A DNA stretch of 64,000 bases from Desulfosporosinus youngiae DSM 17734. GTDB lineage: Bacteria; Bacillota; Desulfitobacteriia; Desulfitobacteriales; Desulfitobacteriaceae. The translations under genes and the position numbers were made by a program. Positions 16,285-25,424 of this stretch are shown piece after piece (position 1 is the first letter of the stretch; the number at the start of each line of letters is the position of its first letter). Under the pieces are notes generated by a model. The model saw nothing but the letters and a program-made list of their open reading frames with translations, searched no databases and was not told the DNA's origin. Where the stretch lies: the NCBI RefSeq assembly GCF_000244895.1, contig NZ_CM001441.1:2748226-2812225 (forward strand), given 5' to 3'.

Positions 16285-17432
16285 AATCGGACGTAAATCT
16301 AAAATCAAAGGCAGCTCTTATATCGCTGACGGACCGCGGCTTAGATACGATCCTGCGTATTGGAGAGATTCTGCCGGATACCCTTGTTCCAGCGTTTTAT
16401 GTTCATGAAAAAGCAGTTGGGCCAAGAGACAATCCCGGTGAGCCAAAACAGGGACAATTACAGCAAACTCAGTTAAATAAAACTACAAACTTTGATATCC
16501 AATACGAATCTTTTTCCCGTTTGAGCGATATTGTCCCGCATCTGTGGCAAGAGTTTTCCGTTCTCATCTTTGTCATGGCTACAGGAATTGTCGTGCGTCA
16601 GATCGCATCCTTAATAGAAGGTAAAGATCGGGACCCGGCAGTGCTTGTCTTAGATGAAACAGGGAAATTCGTCATTCCTTTGCTTTCAGGGCATTTAGGC
16701 GGTGCCAATGCCTGGGCCGCTCTAATCTCTGATCGGATTGGGGCAGTGCCTGTTATTACGACAGCTACGGATGGGCGAGGGATGGTGGCACCGGACGAGT
16801 ACGCCCGCAGGTATGGCTGGAAAGTTGAACCTGTCCGGCATTTGCCGGCGGTCAACCGTTTGCTTTTGGAGCAAAAGCTCCTCACTGTTCGGGCAAATTA
16901 TCCTTTGCAGCCGGAGCATGATGCGTGGCTGAAGGATCCGTATTATCGTTTCTTGTCTGAAAATGAAAACGATCATGCGAACATTATTATCGATGTTTTT
17001 CCCAAGTCAGCTATTCAGCCGGATTCCCTGTATTTAATACCGCCAATTTTAAGTGTCGGGGTAGGATGCCGGCGAGGGGTGGCCAAGGAAGTCATTCTGG
17101 AACGGATTACGACAGCAGTAGAACAGCTTGGCGCTTCCCTCAAGGGAATCTCAGGAATTTATAGTATTGACCTTAAATCCGATGAAGTGGGCCTGATTGA
17201 AGCGGCTAAATCCTTGAGGGTCCCTTTCAAAACCTTTCCAGCGGATGAATTGCAATCCGTTAATCGTCAAGAACAGTTGAGTCGATCAAACTTTGTAAGC
17301 GAAAAGATAGGAGTGGACGGTGTATGCGAAGCAGCGAGTTTACTGGGAGCCAAAATGGGACGGCTGGTCCTGCCGAAAACCAAGGGGCAGGGGGTCACAG
17401 TGGCGATCAGCATAGAAAACTCTTTGTTGTAG
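16281..17432 (+). CDS. cbiG: Cobalt-precorrin-5A hydrolase
   Basis: CbiG opens the delta-lactone of cobalt-precorrin-5A and releases acetaldehyde. The 383-residue protein shows the three parts of the family: the N-terminal domain with FVMATGIVVRQIA and LLSGHLGGANAWA (about 95-145), a middle domain, and the C-terminal domain with SVGVGCRRGV (about 255), GIYSIDLKSDEVGL and the final glycine-rich TKGQGVTVAI. GTG 16281 overlaps the cbiF stop. Its last 109 bases also encode the N-terminus of CbiH in another frame. Confidence 0.94.
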   Translation: MKSDVNLKSKAALISLTDRGLDTILRIGEILPDTLVPAFYVHEKAVGPRDNPGEPKQGQLQQTQLNKTTNFDIQYESFSRLSDIVPHLWQEFSVLIFVMATGIVVRQIASLIEGKDRDPAVLVLDETGKFVIPLLSGHLGGANAWAALISDRIGAVPVITTATDGRGMVAPDEYARRYGWKVEPVRHLPAVNRLLLEQKLLTVRANYPLQPEHDAWLKDPYYRFLSENENDHANIIIDVFPKSAIQPDSLYLIPPILSVGVGCRRGVAKEVILERITTAVEQLGASLKGISGIYSIDLKSDEVGLIEAAKSLRVPFKTFPADELQSVNRQEQLSRSNFVSEKIGVDGVCEAASLLGAKMGRLVLPKTKGQGVTVAISIENSLL

Positions 17433-18148
17433 GCCTCGGACCCGGGGACCAAGACCATATGACAGCTAAGGTTCAGTCGGTATTAAATGACGTTGAATAT
17501 ATCGTGGGCTATAAAACCTACATAGACTTAATTCGTCCGTTTTTAACCCATCAGCAAATTGTAGCCACCGGAATGCGTCAGGAAATCGACCGCTGTCGTG
17601 AAGCGATCCGAATCGCTGCCGAGGGGCACCGGGTCGCTGTTGTAAGCAGCGGAGATGCCGGGGTTTACGGCATGGCCGGGATTATTATTGAGTGTTTGGA
17701 GCAAGAGAACCTGTTGGATCTGCCCTTGGAAATCATTCCCGGAGTAACAGCAGCCTCAGCAGCGGCTTCCATGTTAGGTGCTCCTTTAATGCATGATTTT
17801 GCCGTAGTCAGCTTAAGTGATTTGTTGACTCCTTGGGAAGTTATTGAGAAACGAGTGCGCTTGGCAGCAGAGGGAGATTTCATTTTCGCCCTCTATAATC
17901 CCAAAAGCAAGGGCCGTCCTCAACACATAGAGACGGTACAAGAGATTATTCTGCGTTACCGCCGCCCCGATACTCCGGTAGGTCTGGTCAGGGAGGCCTT
18001 GCGAGGGGAGGAATCAAGCGTTGAAATCACCACTCTGGGGGATTTCACGAATCACCCTATCGACATGCTGACGACTGTGATTATCGGCAACTCTCAAACC
18101 CGGATTGTAGGTCCTTATATGGTGACTCCCCGAGGGTATAAGCTGTGA
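17324..18148 (+). CDS. cbiH: Cobalt-precorrin-3 C17-methyltransferase
   Basis: CbiH methylates C17 and drives ring contraction. The catalytic body starts at about residue 34 (LFVVGLGPGD) and has VSSGDAGVYGMAG, IPGVTAASAAAS and FALYNPKSKGRP, all typical of CbiH/CobJ. No in-frame ATG, GTG or TTG lies closer to the body than ATG 17324, which has AGGAG about 10 bases upstream. The protein therefore carries a low-complexity extension of about 33 residues encoded inside cbiG. Confidence 0.92.
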   Translation: MRSSEFTGSQNGTAGPAENQGAGGHSGDQHRKLFVVGLGPGDQDHMTAKVQSVLNDVEYIVGYKTYIDLIRPFLTHQQIVATGMRQEIDRCREAIRIAAEGHRVAVVSSGDAGVYGMAGIIIECLEQENLLDLPLEIIPGVTAASAAASMLGAPLMHDFAVVSLSDLLTPWEVIEKRVRLAAEGDFIFALYNPKSKGRPQHIETVQEIILRYRRPDTPVGLVREALRGEESSVEITTLGDFTNHPIDMLTTVIIGNSQTRIVGPYMVTPRGYKL

Positions 18149-18909
18149 GGCTTTTAGTCTTAGCAGGAACAGAGGATGGGCGTGAACTTGCAGATGCTCT
18201 GAAACAACGCGGACATGAGGTTTTAGTTTCTACTCTAACAGCCTATGGGGCGGATTTAGCCCAAGGTCAAGGGCTGCAAGCGCGCTCGGGAGCAATGGAT
18301 GAAGAGGGTCTTACTGATCTTTTACGCGGCAGCTCCTTTGCCGCTTTAGTGGATGCAACTCATCCCTACGCGGTACGGGTCAAAGAAATGGCTAAAAAGG
18401 TCTGCGCGAATTTATCCCTGCCTTACTTGCGCTGGGAGCGTTCAGCTCTGGAGCTGGAGGACCATTCCTATATTCATTGGGCTGAGGATATTCCGGACGC
18501 CGCCCGGATTGCAGCAGGGTTAGGACATCGCATCATGCTCACCACGGGAAGCAACGGGTTGCCTGAATGGGTATCCCTTCCTCTGCTGAAGGACAAATTG
18601 CTCTATGTTCGGGTCCTGCCTACTTCTGAGGTGCTGGCGCGCTGTGAATCCTTAGGATTCAAGCCCAATCAAATCATTGCTGCTCAAGGACCATTTTCCC
18701 AAGCCTGGGATGAAGCAATGTTCAGGCAATTAGACGTCGAGGTTGTCGTGGCCAAAGAAAGCGGTAAAGTAGGCGGAACCCTCGAAAAAGTACAGGCCTG
18801 TCTCAGCTTAAATATTCCCTTGGTTCTTATTAAACGACCAGTAACTGAAAATGATTCACATAATTTAACCGTTGCCCAATTTATTAAACGTTTGGAGGAA
18901 TTGATATGA
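18145..18909 (+). CDS. cbiJ: Cobalt-precorrin-6A reductase
   Basis: CbiJ reduces cobalt-precorrin-6A to 6B. The 254-residue protein has LLVLAGTEDGRELADAL at the N-terminus, ALVDATHPYAVRVKEMA (about 73-88), LTTGSNGLPEW and the late AQGPFSQAWDEAMF typical of CobK/CbiJ. GTG 18145 overlaps the cbiH stop by 4 bases. Confidence 0.93.
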   Translation: MRLLVLAGTEDGRELADALKQRGHEVLVSTLTAYGADLAQGQGLQARSGAMDEEGLTDLLRGSSFAALVDATHPYAVRVKEMAKKVCANLSLPYLRWERSALELEDHSYIHWAEDIPDAARIAAGLGHRIMLTTGSNGLPEWVSLPLLKDKLLYVRVLPTSEVLARCESLGFKPNQIIAAQGPFSQAWDEAMFRQLDVEVVVAKESGKVGGTLEKVQACLSLNIPLVLIKRPVTENDSHNLTVAQFIKRLEELI

Positions 18910-19277
18910 AATCCACAGAAATCATTATTTTAGGACACGGGAGCAGGCGCGAAGAAGCCAATCAAGGACTTTTAGTGGTTGCCGAAAAAGTGAGCAAATT
19001 AATGGGACAGCCTGTAACTCCAGCCTACATGGCCCATGACAAACCGAGTCTCCCGGAAGCAGTGGAAGCAAAGATCAAAAATGGTGCTTCTCACATTGTC
19101 ATCATGCCCCTCTTTCTTTTCCGCGGAATGCACGTGACCGTGGATATTCACGAGGAATTGCGTGAGATTCGGGAACAGCATCCGGAGGTGGAGATCATCT
19201 TTACCAGAGAACTGGGAGCGGATGACGGAATTGCCAGCCTGGCCAGCCTGCGTATCAAGGAGGCTTTGGGTGAATGA
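18906..19277 (+). CDS. cbiX: Sirohydrochlorin cobaltochelatase, short form
   Basis: CbiX inserts cobalt into sirohydrochlorin at the start of the anaerobic pathway. At 123 residues it is the short (CbiX-S, probably dimeric) form. The metal and substrate histidines are in LGHGSRREEAN (near the start) and RGMHVTVDIHEEL (about residue 75). No histidine-rich tail is present. ATG 18906 overlaps the cbiJ stop as ATGA. Confidence 0.92.
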   Translation: MKSTEIIILGHGSRREEANQGLLVVAEKVSKLMGQPVTPAYMAHDKPSLPEAVEAKIKNGASHIVIMPLFLFRGMHVTVDIHEELREIREQHPEVEIIFTRELGADDGIASLASLRIKEALGE

Positions 19278-19909
19278 CAGCAGACTTCATTTTAGATCCG
19301 GGCCAAATTGAAGCGGAAAGTATGCGGATTATACGGGCTGGGCTAACCCGTCCTTGGCGGGAAGAGGATTTTCCGGTAGTTGAACGTATCATTCATACAA
19401 CAGGAGATCCGTCCTTAGAGTCCTCGATTGCGATTCACCCCCAAGCGATCGCTTGCGGACTCAAAGCTCTGAGGGAGGGCGCCGACGTCATCACGGATGT
19501 CGAAATGGTTCGTGCCGGTATTTCTAAGCAGAAATTAAACTCCTTAGGTGGAACCGCAGAGTGCTTCCTGAATTTTCCCGAGGTTCCTGAACAAGCAAAA
19601 GCTTGGGGAATCACCCGTTCAATGACGGCCTTTCGTATGAATGCCGACCGTCTGCGCGGCTCAATTGTGGCCATCGGCAACGCACCAACGGCCTTAATCG
19701 AGGTGCTGCGTTTAGCTGAAAACCCTGAGACTCGTCCGGCTTTAATCGTCGGCATACCCGTAGGGTTTATCGGGGCAAAAGAGTCCAAGGATTTACTTTG
19801 GGAACACCAGGAATTCCCTTCCATCACAGTGCTTGGAACCCGGGGAGGCAGCCCAATCGCAGCAACTGTGGTGAACGCTCTGATATATACGGTCTTAAAA
19901 AGTAAGTGA
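19274..19909 (+). CDS. cbiC: Cobalt-precorrin-8 methylmutase
   Basis: CbiC moves the C11 methyl to C12 to give cobyrinate. The 211 residues include the active-site histidine segment RIIHTTGDPS (about 36-45), the AIACGLKALREGADVITDVEMVRAGI region and the C-terminal GVPVGFIGAKESK-like loop (here VGIPVGFIGAKESK). ATG 19274 overlaps the cbiX stop. Confidence 0.94.
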   Translation: MTADFILDPGQIEAESMRIIRAGLTRPWREEDFPVVERIIHTTGDPSLESSIAIHPQAIACGLKALREGADVITDVEMVRAGISKQKLNSLGGTAECFLNFPEVPEQAKAWGITRSMTAFRMNADRLRGSIVAIGNAPTALIEVLRLAENPETRPALIVGIPVGFIGAKESKDLLWEHQEFPSITVLGTRGGSPIAATVVNALIYTVLKSK

Positions 19910-19966
19910 ACTGGTCTGCTAAAGCTGAACAACCGTCTCTTACTTCCTTAGAAAAAGAGGGTGAAA

Positions 19967-21511
19967 ATGATGTCTTCAAATCAATCAACTGCTAAGCTCA
20001 TGATTCAAGGAACCTCTTCAAGCGTTGGGAAGAGTGTGCTGGCAGCAGCGTTTTGTCGGATATTTTACCAAGAAGGATATCGCGTAAGTCCGTTTAAAGC
20101 ACAGAACATGGCCCTCAACTCATTTGTGACCACAGCAGGCGGAGAGATGGGGAGAGCGCAGGTGGTGCAGGCCCAAGCCGCCGGAGTTGAACCGGAGGTG
20201 CGAATGAACCCGATTTTGCTGAAACCCAGCGGGCCTACGGGTTCTCAGGTTGTCATTATGGGTAAGTCCCAGGGGAATGTCACTGCTTTGCGTTATCATG
20301 GAGAATACCAGCGTATGACTTGGCCCTTTGTGACAGAAGCTCTCCACGGACTGCTTGACGAGTATGAAATCGTGGTTATTGAAGGGGCGGGGAGTCCGGC
20401 TGAAGTTAATCTGAAATCCAACGATATTGTCAATATGCGTGTCGCTATGGAAATTAAGTCGCCGGTTTTGCTGGTGGCAGATATTGACCGTGGGGGTGCC
20501 CTGGCATCGGTTGTGGGAACCTTGGAATTAGTAGAACCTGAAGAACGGGCAATGATTAAGGGGATTATTTTTAATAAGTTCCGCGGAGAAATCAAACTCC
20601 TTCAGCCTGCTTTGGATTTTATTGAAGAAAAGACGGGAATCCCGGTCGTCGGGGTTGTTCCCTATTTCAAAATCCGTATTCCCGATGAAGACTCCGTCGC
20701 TTTGAGCGAAGCTAATGAAAAGCCTTCGGTTTCCCTGAAGGAACAATTGGATGCAGCGGTAATCCGCTTACCTTATATTTCGAATTTTACGGATTTTGAT
20801 GCACTTCAGGATGAGCCGGATGTTTCGGTGAGGTATGTTACTGAACTGGCAAATCTGGGGAAACCAGACCTTCTGATTATTCCGGGCAGTAAGAATACCC
20901 TTGCTGATTTACGCTTTCTTCATGAAAGCGGTATGGGGAATCAAATTAAAACCCTTTGTACAGAAGGGGTCCCTGTTATAGGAATATGCGGCGGCTACCA
21001 AATGATGGGGCGCTTAGTCAAAGACCCTCTGCATACGGAGTCTGAGCTTGAAGAGGTATCAGGCCTGGGGATTTTGCCCATGGTCACGGAATTCTATCCT
21101 CAGAAACATACGGTTCAAAGTAAGGGGACGATTCTTGCTGACCAAGGCTTTTTTAAAGCTTGTACCGGAGAAACAGTGGTAGGTTATGAAATTCATATGG
21201 GCCGCTCAACTATGGATGAAGGACATGCACCGCTGTTTAGGCTGACCTCAAACGGAGAATCCAATCTGGATGGTATGCAGGCCGGAAGCGCCTACGGAAC
21301 CTATTTACATGGAATCTTCGATAATGATCGTTTGCGGGCTTCATTGTTAAACTGGCTTTGGGAACGCAGAGGAACCCAGAGACCTGTCGAGGCCTCACTC
21401 TCTCAGGCAGCCCTGCGTGAATCGGCGTTTAATGAGTTAGCCGATTTAGTACGCCGCAATGTAGATCTGGACCGGATTCGGGAGATCATGGGCCTCGGGA
21501 CAAAATCCTAG
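19967..21511 (+). CDS. cbiP: Cobyric acid synthase
   Basis: CbiP/CobQ amidates the b, d, e and g side chains of adenosylcobyrinate a,c-diamide using glutamine and ATP. About 514 residues. The N-terminal dethiobiotin-synthetase-like ATPase starts with MIQGTSSSVGKS and has PFKAQNMALNS; the C-terminal class I glutaminase has the nucleophile in IGICGGYQMMG (about residue 340) and the later GTYLHGIFDN. ATG 19967 (or 19970) follows AAGAGGGTG. About 55 bases separate it from cbiC. Confidence 0.95.
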   Translation: MMSSNQSTAKLMIQGTSSSVGKSVLAAAFCRIFYQEGYRVSPFKAQNMALNSFVTTAGGEMGRAQVVQAQAAGVEPEVRMNPILLKPSGPTGSQVVIMGKSQGNVTALRYHGEYQRMTWPFVTEALHGLLDEYEIVVIEGAGSPAEVNLKSNDIVNMRVAMEIKSPVLLVADIDRGGALASVVGTLELVEPEERAMIKGIIFNKFRGEIKLLQPALDFIEEKTGIPVVGVVPYFKIRIPDEDSVALSEANEKPSVSLKEQLDAAVIRLPYISNFTDFDALQDEPDVSVRYVTELANLGKPDLLIIPGSKNTLADLRFLHESGMGNQIKTLCTEGVPVIGICGGYQMMGRLVKDPLHTESELEEVSGLGILPMVTEFYPQKHTVQSKGTILADQGFFKACTGETVVGYEIHMGRSTMDEGHAPLFRLTSNGESNLDGMQAGSAYGTYLHGIFDNDRLRASLLNWLWERRGTQRPVEASLSQAALRESAFNELADLVRRNVDLDRIREIMGLGTKS

Positions 21512-21525
21512 GAAGTGAATCATTA

Positions 21526-22509
21526 ATGATCGAAACGCTGAGTATGTTCGGGGCGCTAATTCCGGTTGCTGTTCTTATTGGGTTTATTCTCGATCAAGTC
21601 ATTGGAGATCCCCCCAGCTGGCCGCATCCGGTCATTGGGATTGGCAAAGGAATTAGTTTTTTAGAGGGCAAGCTCAATCTGGGATCTCCTGAAGTACGCC
21701 GCCGTAATGGGGTTTTGCTGACACTTCTCATCGTCGGTGGAAGCTTTTTGCTTACTTGGGGAGCTGTATCTCTAGCGAACCTGGTTCACCCCATTCTGGG
21801 GTTTGCCCTGAACGCCTATTTAATTTTTACAACCTTAGCCGGTAAATCTCTCTTAGATGCCGGGCAAAATGTCCTGGTCCCTCTGGCTAAAGGAGATCTG
21901 AGTGAGGCACGTATCCAACTATCCTGGCTGGTCAGCCGCGATACCACCAATCTTTCTGAAGGAGAGATTGCCCGGGGAACAGTAGAAACCTTAGCCGAAA
22001 ACTTTGTGGATGGAATATTATCGCCTCTCTTTTATGCGGCTCTGGGAGGAGCACCCTTAGCCATGGCTTTTAAAGCGGTAAGTACATTAGATTCCATGGT
22101 GGGTTATAAAAATGAGCGTTATTTAGATTTCGGCCGGTTTTCCGCCCGATCGGATGACTGGGCGAATTACCTGCCGGCACGCCTTTCGGTTCCTATCCTG
22201 CTTTTGGCAGGTTGGTTGAGAAAAATGCCCGTAAGTCATGCTTATCGAATGTGGAAACGAGATGCCGCCGGTCATCCAAGTCCCAACGGCGGAAACCCTG
22301 AAAGTGTGGTTGCCGGCTTACTGGGTATACAATTAGGCGGGGTCAATATCTATCACGGCAAGATTCACCACCGGGCAGAGATGGGGGATGCTCTTCATCC
22401 GGTCAACGCTGCAGACATAGTTCATTGCCGCCAATTGGTATGGACAGCAACCTGGTTAGCCCTTATTCCCACACTTATATTAGCGTATATGACAGCTTAT
22501 GTAATATAA
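21526..22509 (+). CDS. cbiB: Adenosylcobinamide-phosphate synthase
   Basis: CbiB joins (R)-1-amino-2-propanol phosphate to cobyric acid at the membrane. The 327-residue hydrophobic protein has the family landmarks GDPPSWPHPVIGIGK (about 27-41), LVSRDTTNLSEGEIARGTVETLAEN (about 140-165) and ESVVAGLLGIQLGG (about 265). Several membrane segments are visible. It follows cbiP by 14 bases. Confidence 0.95.
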   Translation: MIETLSMFGALIPVAVLIGFILDQVIGDPPSWPHPVIGIGKGISFLEGKLNLGSPEVRRRNGVLLTLLIVGGSFLLTWGAVSLANLVHPILGFALNAYLIFTTLAGKSLLDAGQNVLVPLAKGDLSEARIQLSWLVSRDTTNLSEGEIARGTVETLAENFVDGILSPLFYAALGGAPLAMAFKAVSTLDSMVGYKNERYLDFGRFSARSDDWANYLPARLSVPILLLAGWLRKMPVSHAYRMWKRDAAGHPSPNGGNPESVVAGLLGIQLGGVNIYHGKIHHRAEMGDALHPVNAADIVHCRQLVWTATWLALIPTLILAYMTAYVI

Positions 22510-22544
22510 TTTCGAACCACGAACATCGATTAGGGGGATACAGC

Positions 22545-23942
22545 ATGAAGATTCCACGGATTGTCTTAGCTGGAACGCATAGCGGAGTAGGGAAAACAAC
22601 CCTCGCCACAGGCTTGATGGCCGCTTTGAAAAAGCGCGGGTGCCCGATCCAAGGGTACAAGGTCGGACCGGATTACATTGACCCCAGTTATCATGCGGCG
22701 GCTACAGGAAGGGCTTCCCGCAATCTTGACCGCTGGCTGTTGGGGGAGCATCTTCCTTCCGTTTTTGCTCAAAGTTCTGAAGAGAATTGGGCGGTGATCG
22801 AAGGTGTTATGGGTATGTATGACGGGATGAGCGGAACCCCTGGTTTCGGGAGCACTGCCGATGTGGCGAAACTCCTTGACGCGCCAATCCTTCTTATTGT
22901 TGATGTTTCTTCAATGTCGCGCAGTGTGGCGGCACTTGTGCACGGTTTTAGTACTTATGACCCCCAAGTAAAGCTTCAAGGGGTTATTCTAAACCGGGTT
23001 AAGTCTGCGGCACAGGAAAAAATACTTAGAGAAGCTCTAAGTGAGATTCAGATACCGGTCCTCGGAGTCTTGCCCATAGAATTGTCCCTGAAACTGCCCG
23101 AACGGCATTTAGGGCTAGTCCCTGTAGGAGAAGGCGGACTCTTAGAAGGTTTTATTGAGACACTTTCAGATTTGATAACTAAACACATTGACTTGGATCA
23201 AGTCGAAAGCATCATGCTTGGTGCACCTGACTTTAATGAAGATAGTGATTTTGGCAGCTTGAAGTCAGGTTCGGATGCAGGGCCTGGCACACAAGATAAT
23301 AATATTAGTTTTAGGTTGGGCTTAGCCCAGGATGAAGCATTCCTTTTCTACTACCAGGATGCTTTAGACCTGGCTGAACGCTTAAATGCCACGATTGTTC
23401 CCTTTAGCCCTTTACACGATTCAGCTCTCCCCGAAGATCTGGATGGGATTTTTATAGGCGGGGGTTTTCCGGAGCTTCATCTTAAACCTTTAAGCGAAAA
23501 CACCCTATTTTTAGATTCCCTGCGTGCTTACGCAGCAAGCGGCAAACCTATCTATGCTGAATGCGGCGGGTACATGTATCTGGGCAAATCCATCAAGGAT
23601 TTTGAAGGAAACGAGCTGCCTATGGCGGGTCTCATTCCGATGAAGGCCGAAATGACCAAACGCTTGCAAGGGATAGGCTACCGCAAAGGAGTCTTCCGGG
23701 AGGATAATTTTCTCGGTCCTCGCGGGACAACCGTTCAAGGGCATGAATTTCACTACTCACGAGTGGTCTATGATAAGGAGTATCCACCCGCTTACGAATT
23801 GTTCAGAGGGAACGAAGCGCTTCGCCTGGAGGGATACGCCCGGGATAATATAGTCGCTTCTTATCTGCACTTGCATTTTGCCGGACATCAGGACTTACTC
23901 GAACATTGGTTTGCTTCCCAATCAGGGAGAATAGGGGTATGA
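22545..23942 (+). CDS. cbiA: Cobyrinate a,c-diamide synthase
   Basis: CbiA (CobB) amidates the a and c side chains of cobyrinate. Translation from ATG 22545 (after TAGGGGG) gives 465 residues beginning MKIPRIVLAGTHSGVGKTT with the P-loop. The glutaminase half has the nucleophile in YAECGGYMYLG (about residue 340) and the histidine in SYLHLHFAGH. Longer in-frame starts upstream have no ribosome site and would overlap cbiB. Confidence 0.95.
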   Translation: MKIPRIVLAGTHSGVGKTTLATGLMAALKKRGCPIQGYKVGPDYIDPSYHAAATGRASRNLDRWLLGEHLPSVFAQSSEENWAVIEGVMGMYDGMSGTPGFGSTADVAKLLDAPILLIVDVSSMSRSVAALVHGFSTYDPQVKLQGVILNRVKSAAQEKILREALSEIQIPVLGVLPIELSLKLPERHLGLVPVGEGGLLEGFIETLSDLITKHIDLDQVESIMLGAPDFNEDSDFGSLKSGSDAGPGTQDNNISFRLGLAQDEAFLFYYQDALDLAERLNATIVPFSPLHDSALPEDLDGIFIGGGFPELHLKPLSENTLFLDSLRAYAASGKPIYAECGGYMYLGKSIKDFEGNELPMAGLIPMKAEMTKRLQGIGYRKGVFREDNFLGPRGTTVQGHEFHYSRVVYDKEYPPAYELFRGNEALRLEGYARDNIVASYLHLHFAGHQDLLEHWFASQSGRIGV

Positions 23943-24502
23943 TTACAGTCTATACAGGCCAGGGGAAAGGCAAGACGACCTCAGCCCTTGGAGAGGCGGT
24001 ATTAGCTTATTCTGAAGGAAAACGGGTTTTGATGGTCCAATTCCTGAAGGGGAGTACTTACAGTGGTGAACTTGTTGGTCTAAACCGTCTAGGAATTCCG
24101 CTCATACAATTTGGAGTGGGTTGCCGTTGGTCAGGGATGATTCGCACCGGTATGAAACATTGTACCGGGTGCGGAGAATGTTTTCGGGAAAACCGCAATC
24201 CGGAAATAGCTTTGGAGTTAGTTCAACAAGCCCTTGAATTTGTGTCGAGCCAAGTTGAGGCGAACCTATATGACGTTATTATTTTAGATGAAATAAGCCA
24301 CGCGTTAAACCGCGGTTTTTTGGACTTGAATCAATTAAGAGAATGTTTGTTGGCCGAATCCTCACCGCACCTGCACTGGATTCTTACAGGCCGGGGAATG
24401 CCCGCCGGCTTGGAGCCGGAGGCAGACAATTGGTGGGATCTGAACCCGTTAAAACATCCTTTCTCTAAAGGGATCAAAAGTCGTAGGGGGATTGAATATT
24501 GA
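23939..24502 (+). CDS. cobO: Cob(I)yrinic acid a,c-diamide adenosyltransferase (CobA/CobO type)
   Basis: Attaches the 5'-deoxyadenosyl group to cobalt. From ATG 23939 the protein is 187 residues and begins MITVYTGQGKGKTTSALGEA, with the BtuR-type P-loop GQGKGKTT and the later DVIILDEISHALNRG. A CXXC pair (HCTGCGECF, about residues 75-82) is an extra often seen in clostridial versions. The start overlaps the cbiA stop as ATGA. Confidence 0.92.
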   Translation: MITVYTGQGKGKTTSALGEAVLAYSEGKRVLMVQFLKGSTYSGELVGLNRLGIPLIQFGVGCRWSGMIRTGMKHCTGCGECFRENRNPEIALELVQQALEFVSSQVEANLYDVIILDEISHALNRGFLDLNQLRECLLAESSPHLHWILTGRGMPAGLEPEADNWWDLNPLKHPFSKGIKSRRGIEY

Positions 24503-25419
24503 TGGACTTCGCAGTCGGGTTGGCCCGGTGTCCGGGAACATGTGGAGAATGGGTACAAGGGGCTCGAAAAGGAGTACCATTTCTGATAGATTGTCCCATT
24601 GACCGATTTTCGGAGGCCAGGGTAGCATTGAGTTTTGATGCTGCTGGCTGGGATCTTCCTTTAAATAAAACTAAAGCACTCCAGGTTTTAGAATTACTTA
24701 AGGAAAGCTTAGGCCTTCCGCAATTGGGGGGCAAGGTGGAATTCTCTCATCAGCTTCCGGAAGGAAAAGGGATGGCTAGCTCCACGGCTGACATTACAGC
24801 GGTTGCGGCGGCCGCTCTGATGGCTCTTGGGGAAGACCCGGCACCGGAACGCTTGGCACAGTTTGCTTTGCAGATTGAACCAAGCGACAGCGTGATGTTT
24901 CCCGGAATCACGGAGATCGAACATGTTCAGGGGCATAAGCATCGCTGGCTGGGATCGTCTGTACCTGCCCTGTTTCTGGCTTTGGATTGGGGCGGCATCA
25001 TTGATACGAGAGCATTCAACGCCCGGCCAGGGTTGGCAGAACACTATCGCCGTCATGAGAGTGACATTGAACGGGCCTATAAATTAGCCTGCGAAGGAAT
25101 AGAGCAGGGGGATTTGGAAAAACTGGCGACGGCAGGGACCATCAGCGCAAGGTGCAATCTGGAAGTCAATCACAAGCCGCTCTTTGAACCTTTCCTGACC
25201 TGGGTTCGGCAAAAAGGCGGACTCGGTGTGGTGACTGCTCATAGCGGCACCTTATTAGCCGGGGTATTTCCGCAAACCAGCGTTTTTAGTCTTGAAGCCC
25301 GCAAGAAATTACGGCTTGAAGCCCAGCAGCGGTTTTCGCCTGCTTACCTCGATCTTTTTCATAGTCATTCAGGAGGAATTGTCACAGCTGAATCTGAAAC
25401 AACTGAGAATACGGGGTGA
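24502..25419 (+). CDS. pduX: L-threonine kinase (PduX-like GHMP kinase)
   Basis: PduX phosphorylates L-threonine, the substrate of CobD in the synthesis of aminopropanol phosphate. The 305-residue protein has the GHMP kinase phosphate loop LPEGKGMASSTADI (about 88-101) and starts with ARCPGTCGEWVQG, typical of PduX. The C-terminal VTAHSGTLLAGVF segment fits the family. ATG 24502 overlaps the cobO stop. Placement between cobO and cobD strongly supports the assignment. Confidence 0.9.
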   Translation: MDFAVGLARCPGTCGEWVQGARKGVPFLIDCPIDRFSEARVALSFDAAGWDLPLNKTKALQVLELLKESLGLPQLGGKVEFSHQLPEGKGMASSTADITAVAAAALMALGEDPAPERLAQFALQIEPSDSVMFPGITEIEHVQGHKHRWLGSSVPALFLALDWGGIIDTRAFNARPGLAEHYRRHESDIERAYKLACEGIEQGDLEKLATAGTISARCNLEVNHKPLFEPFLTWVRQKGGLGVVTAHSGTLLAGVFPQTSVFSLEARKKLRLEAQQRFSPAYLDLFHSHSGGIVTAESETTENTG

Positions 25420-25424
25420 TACTT

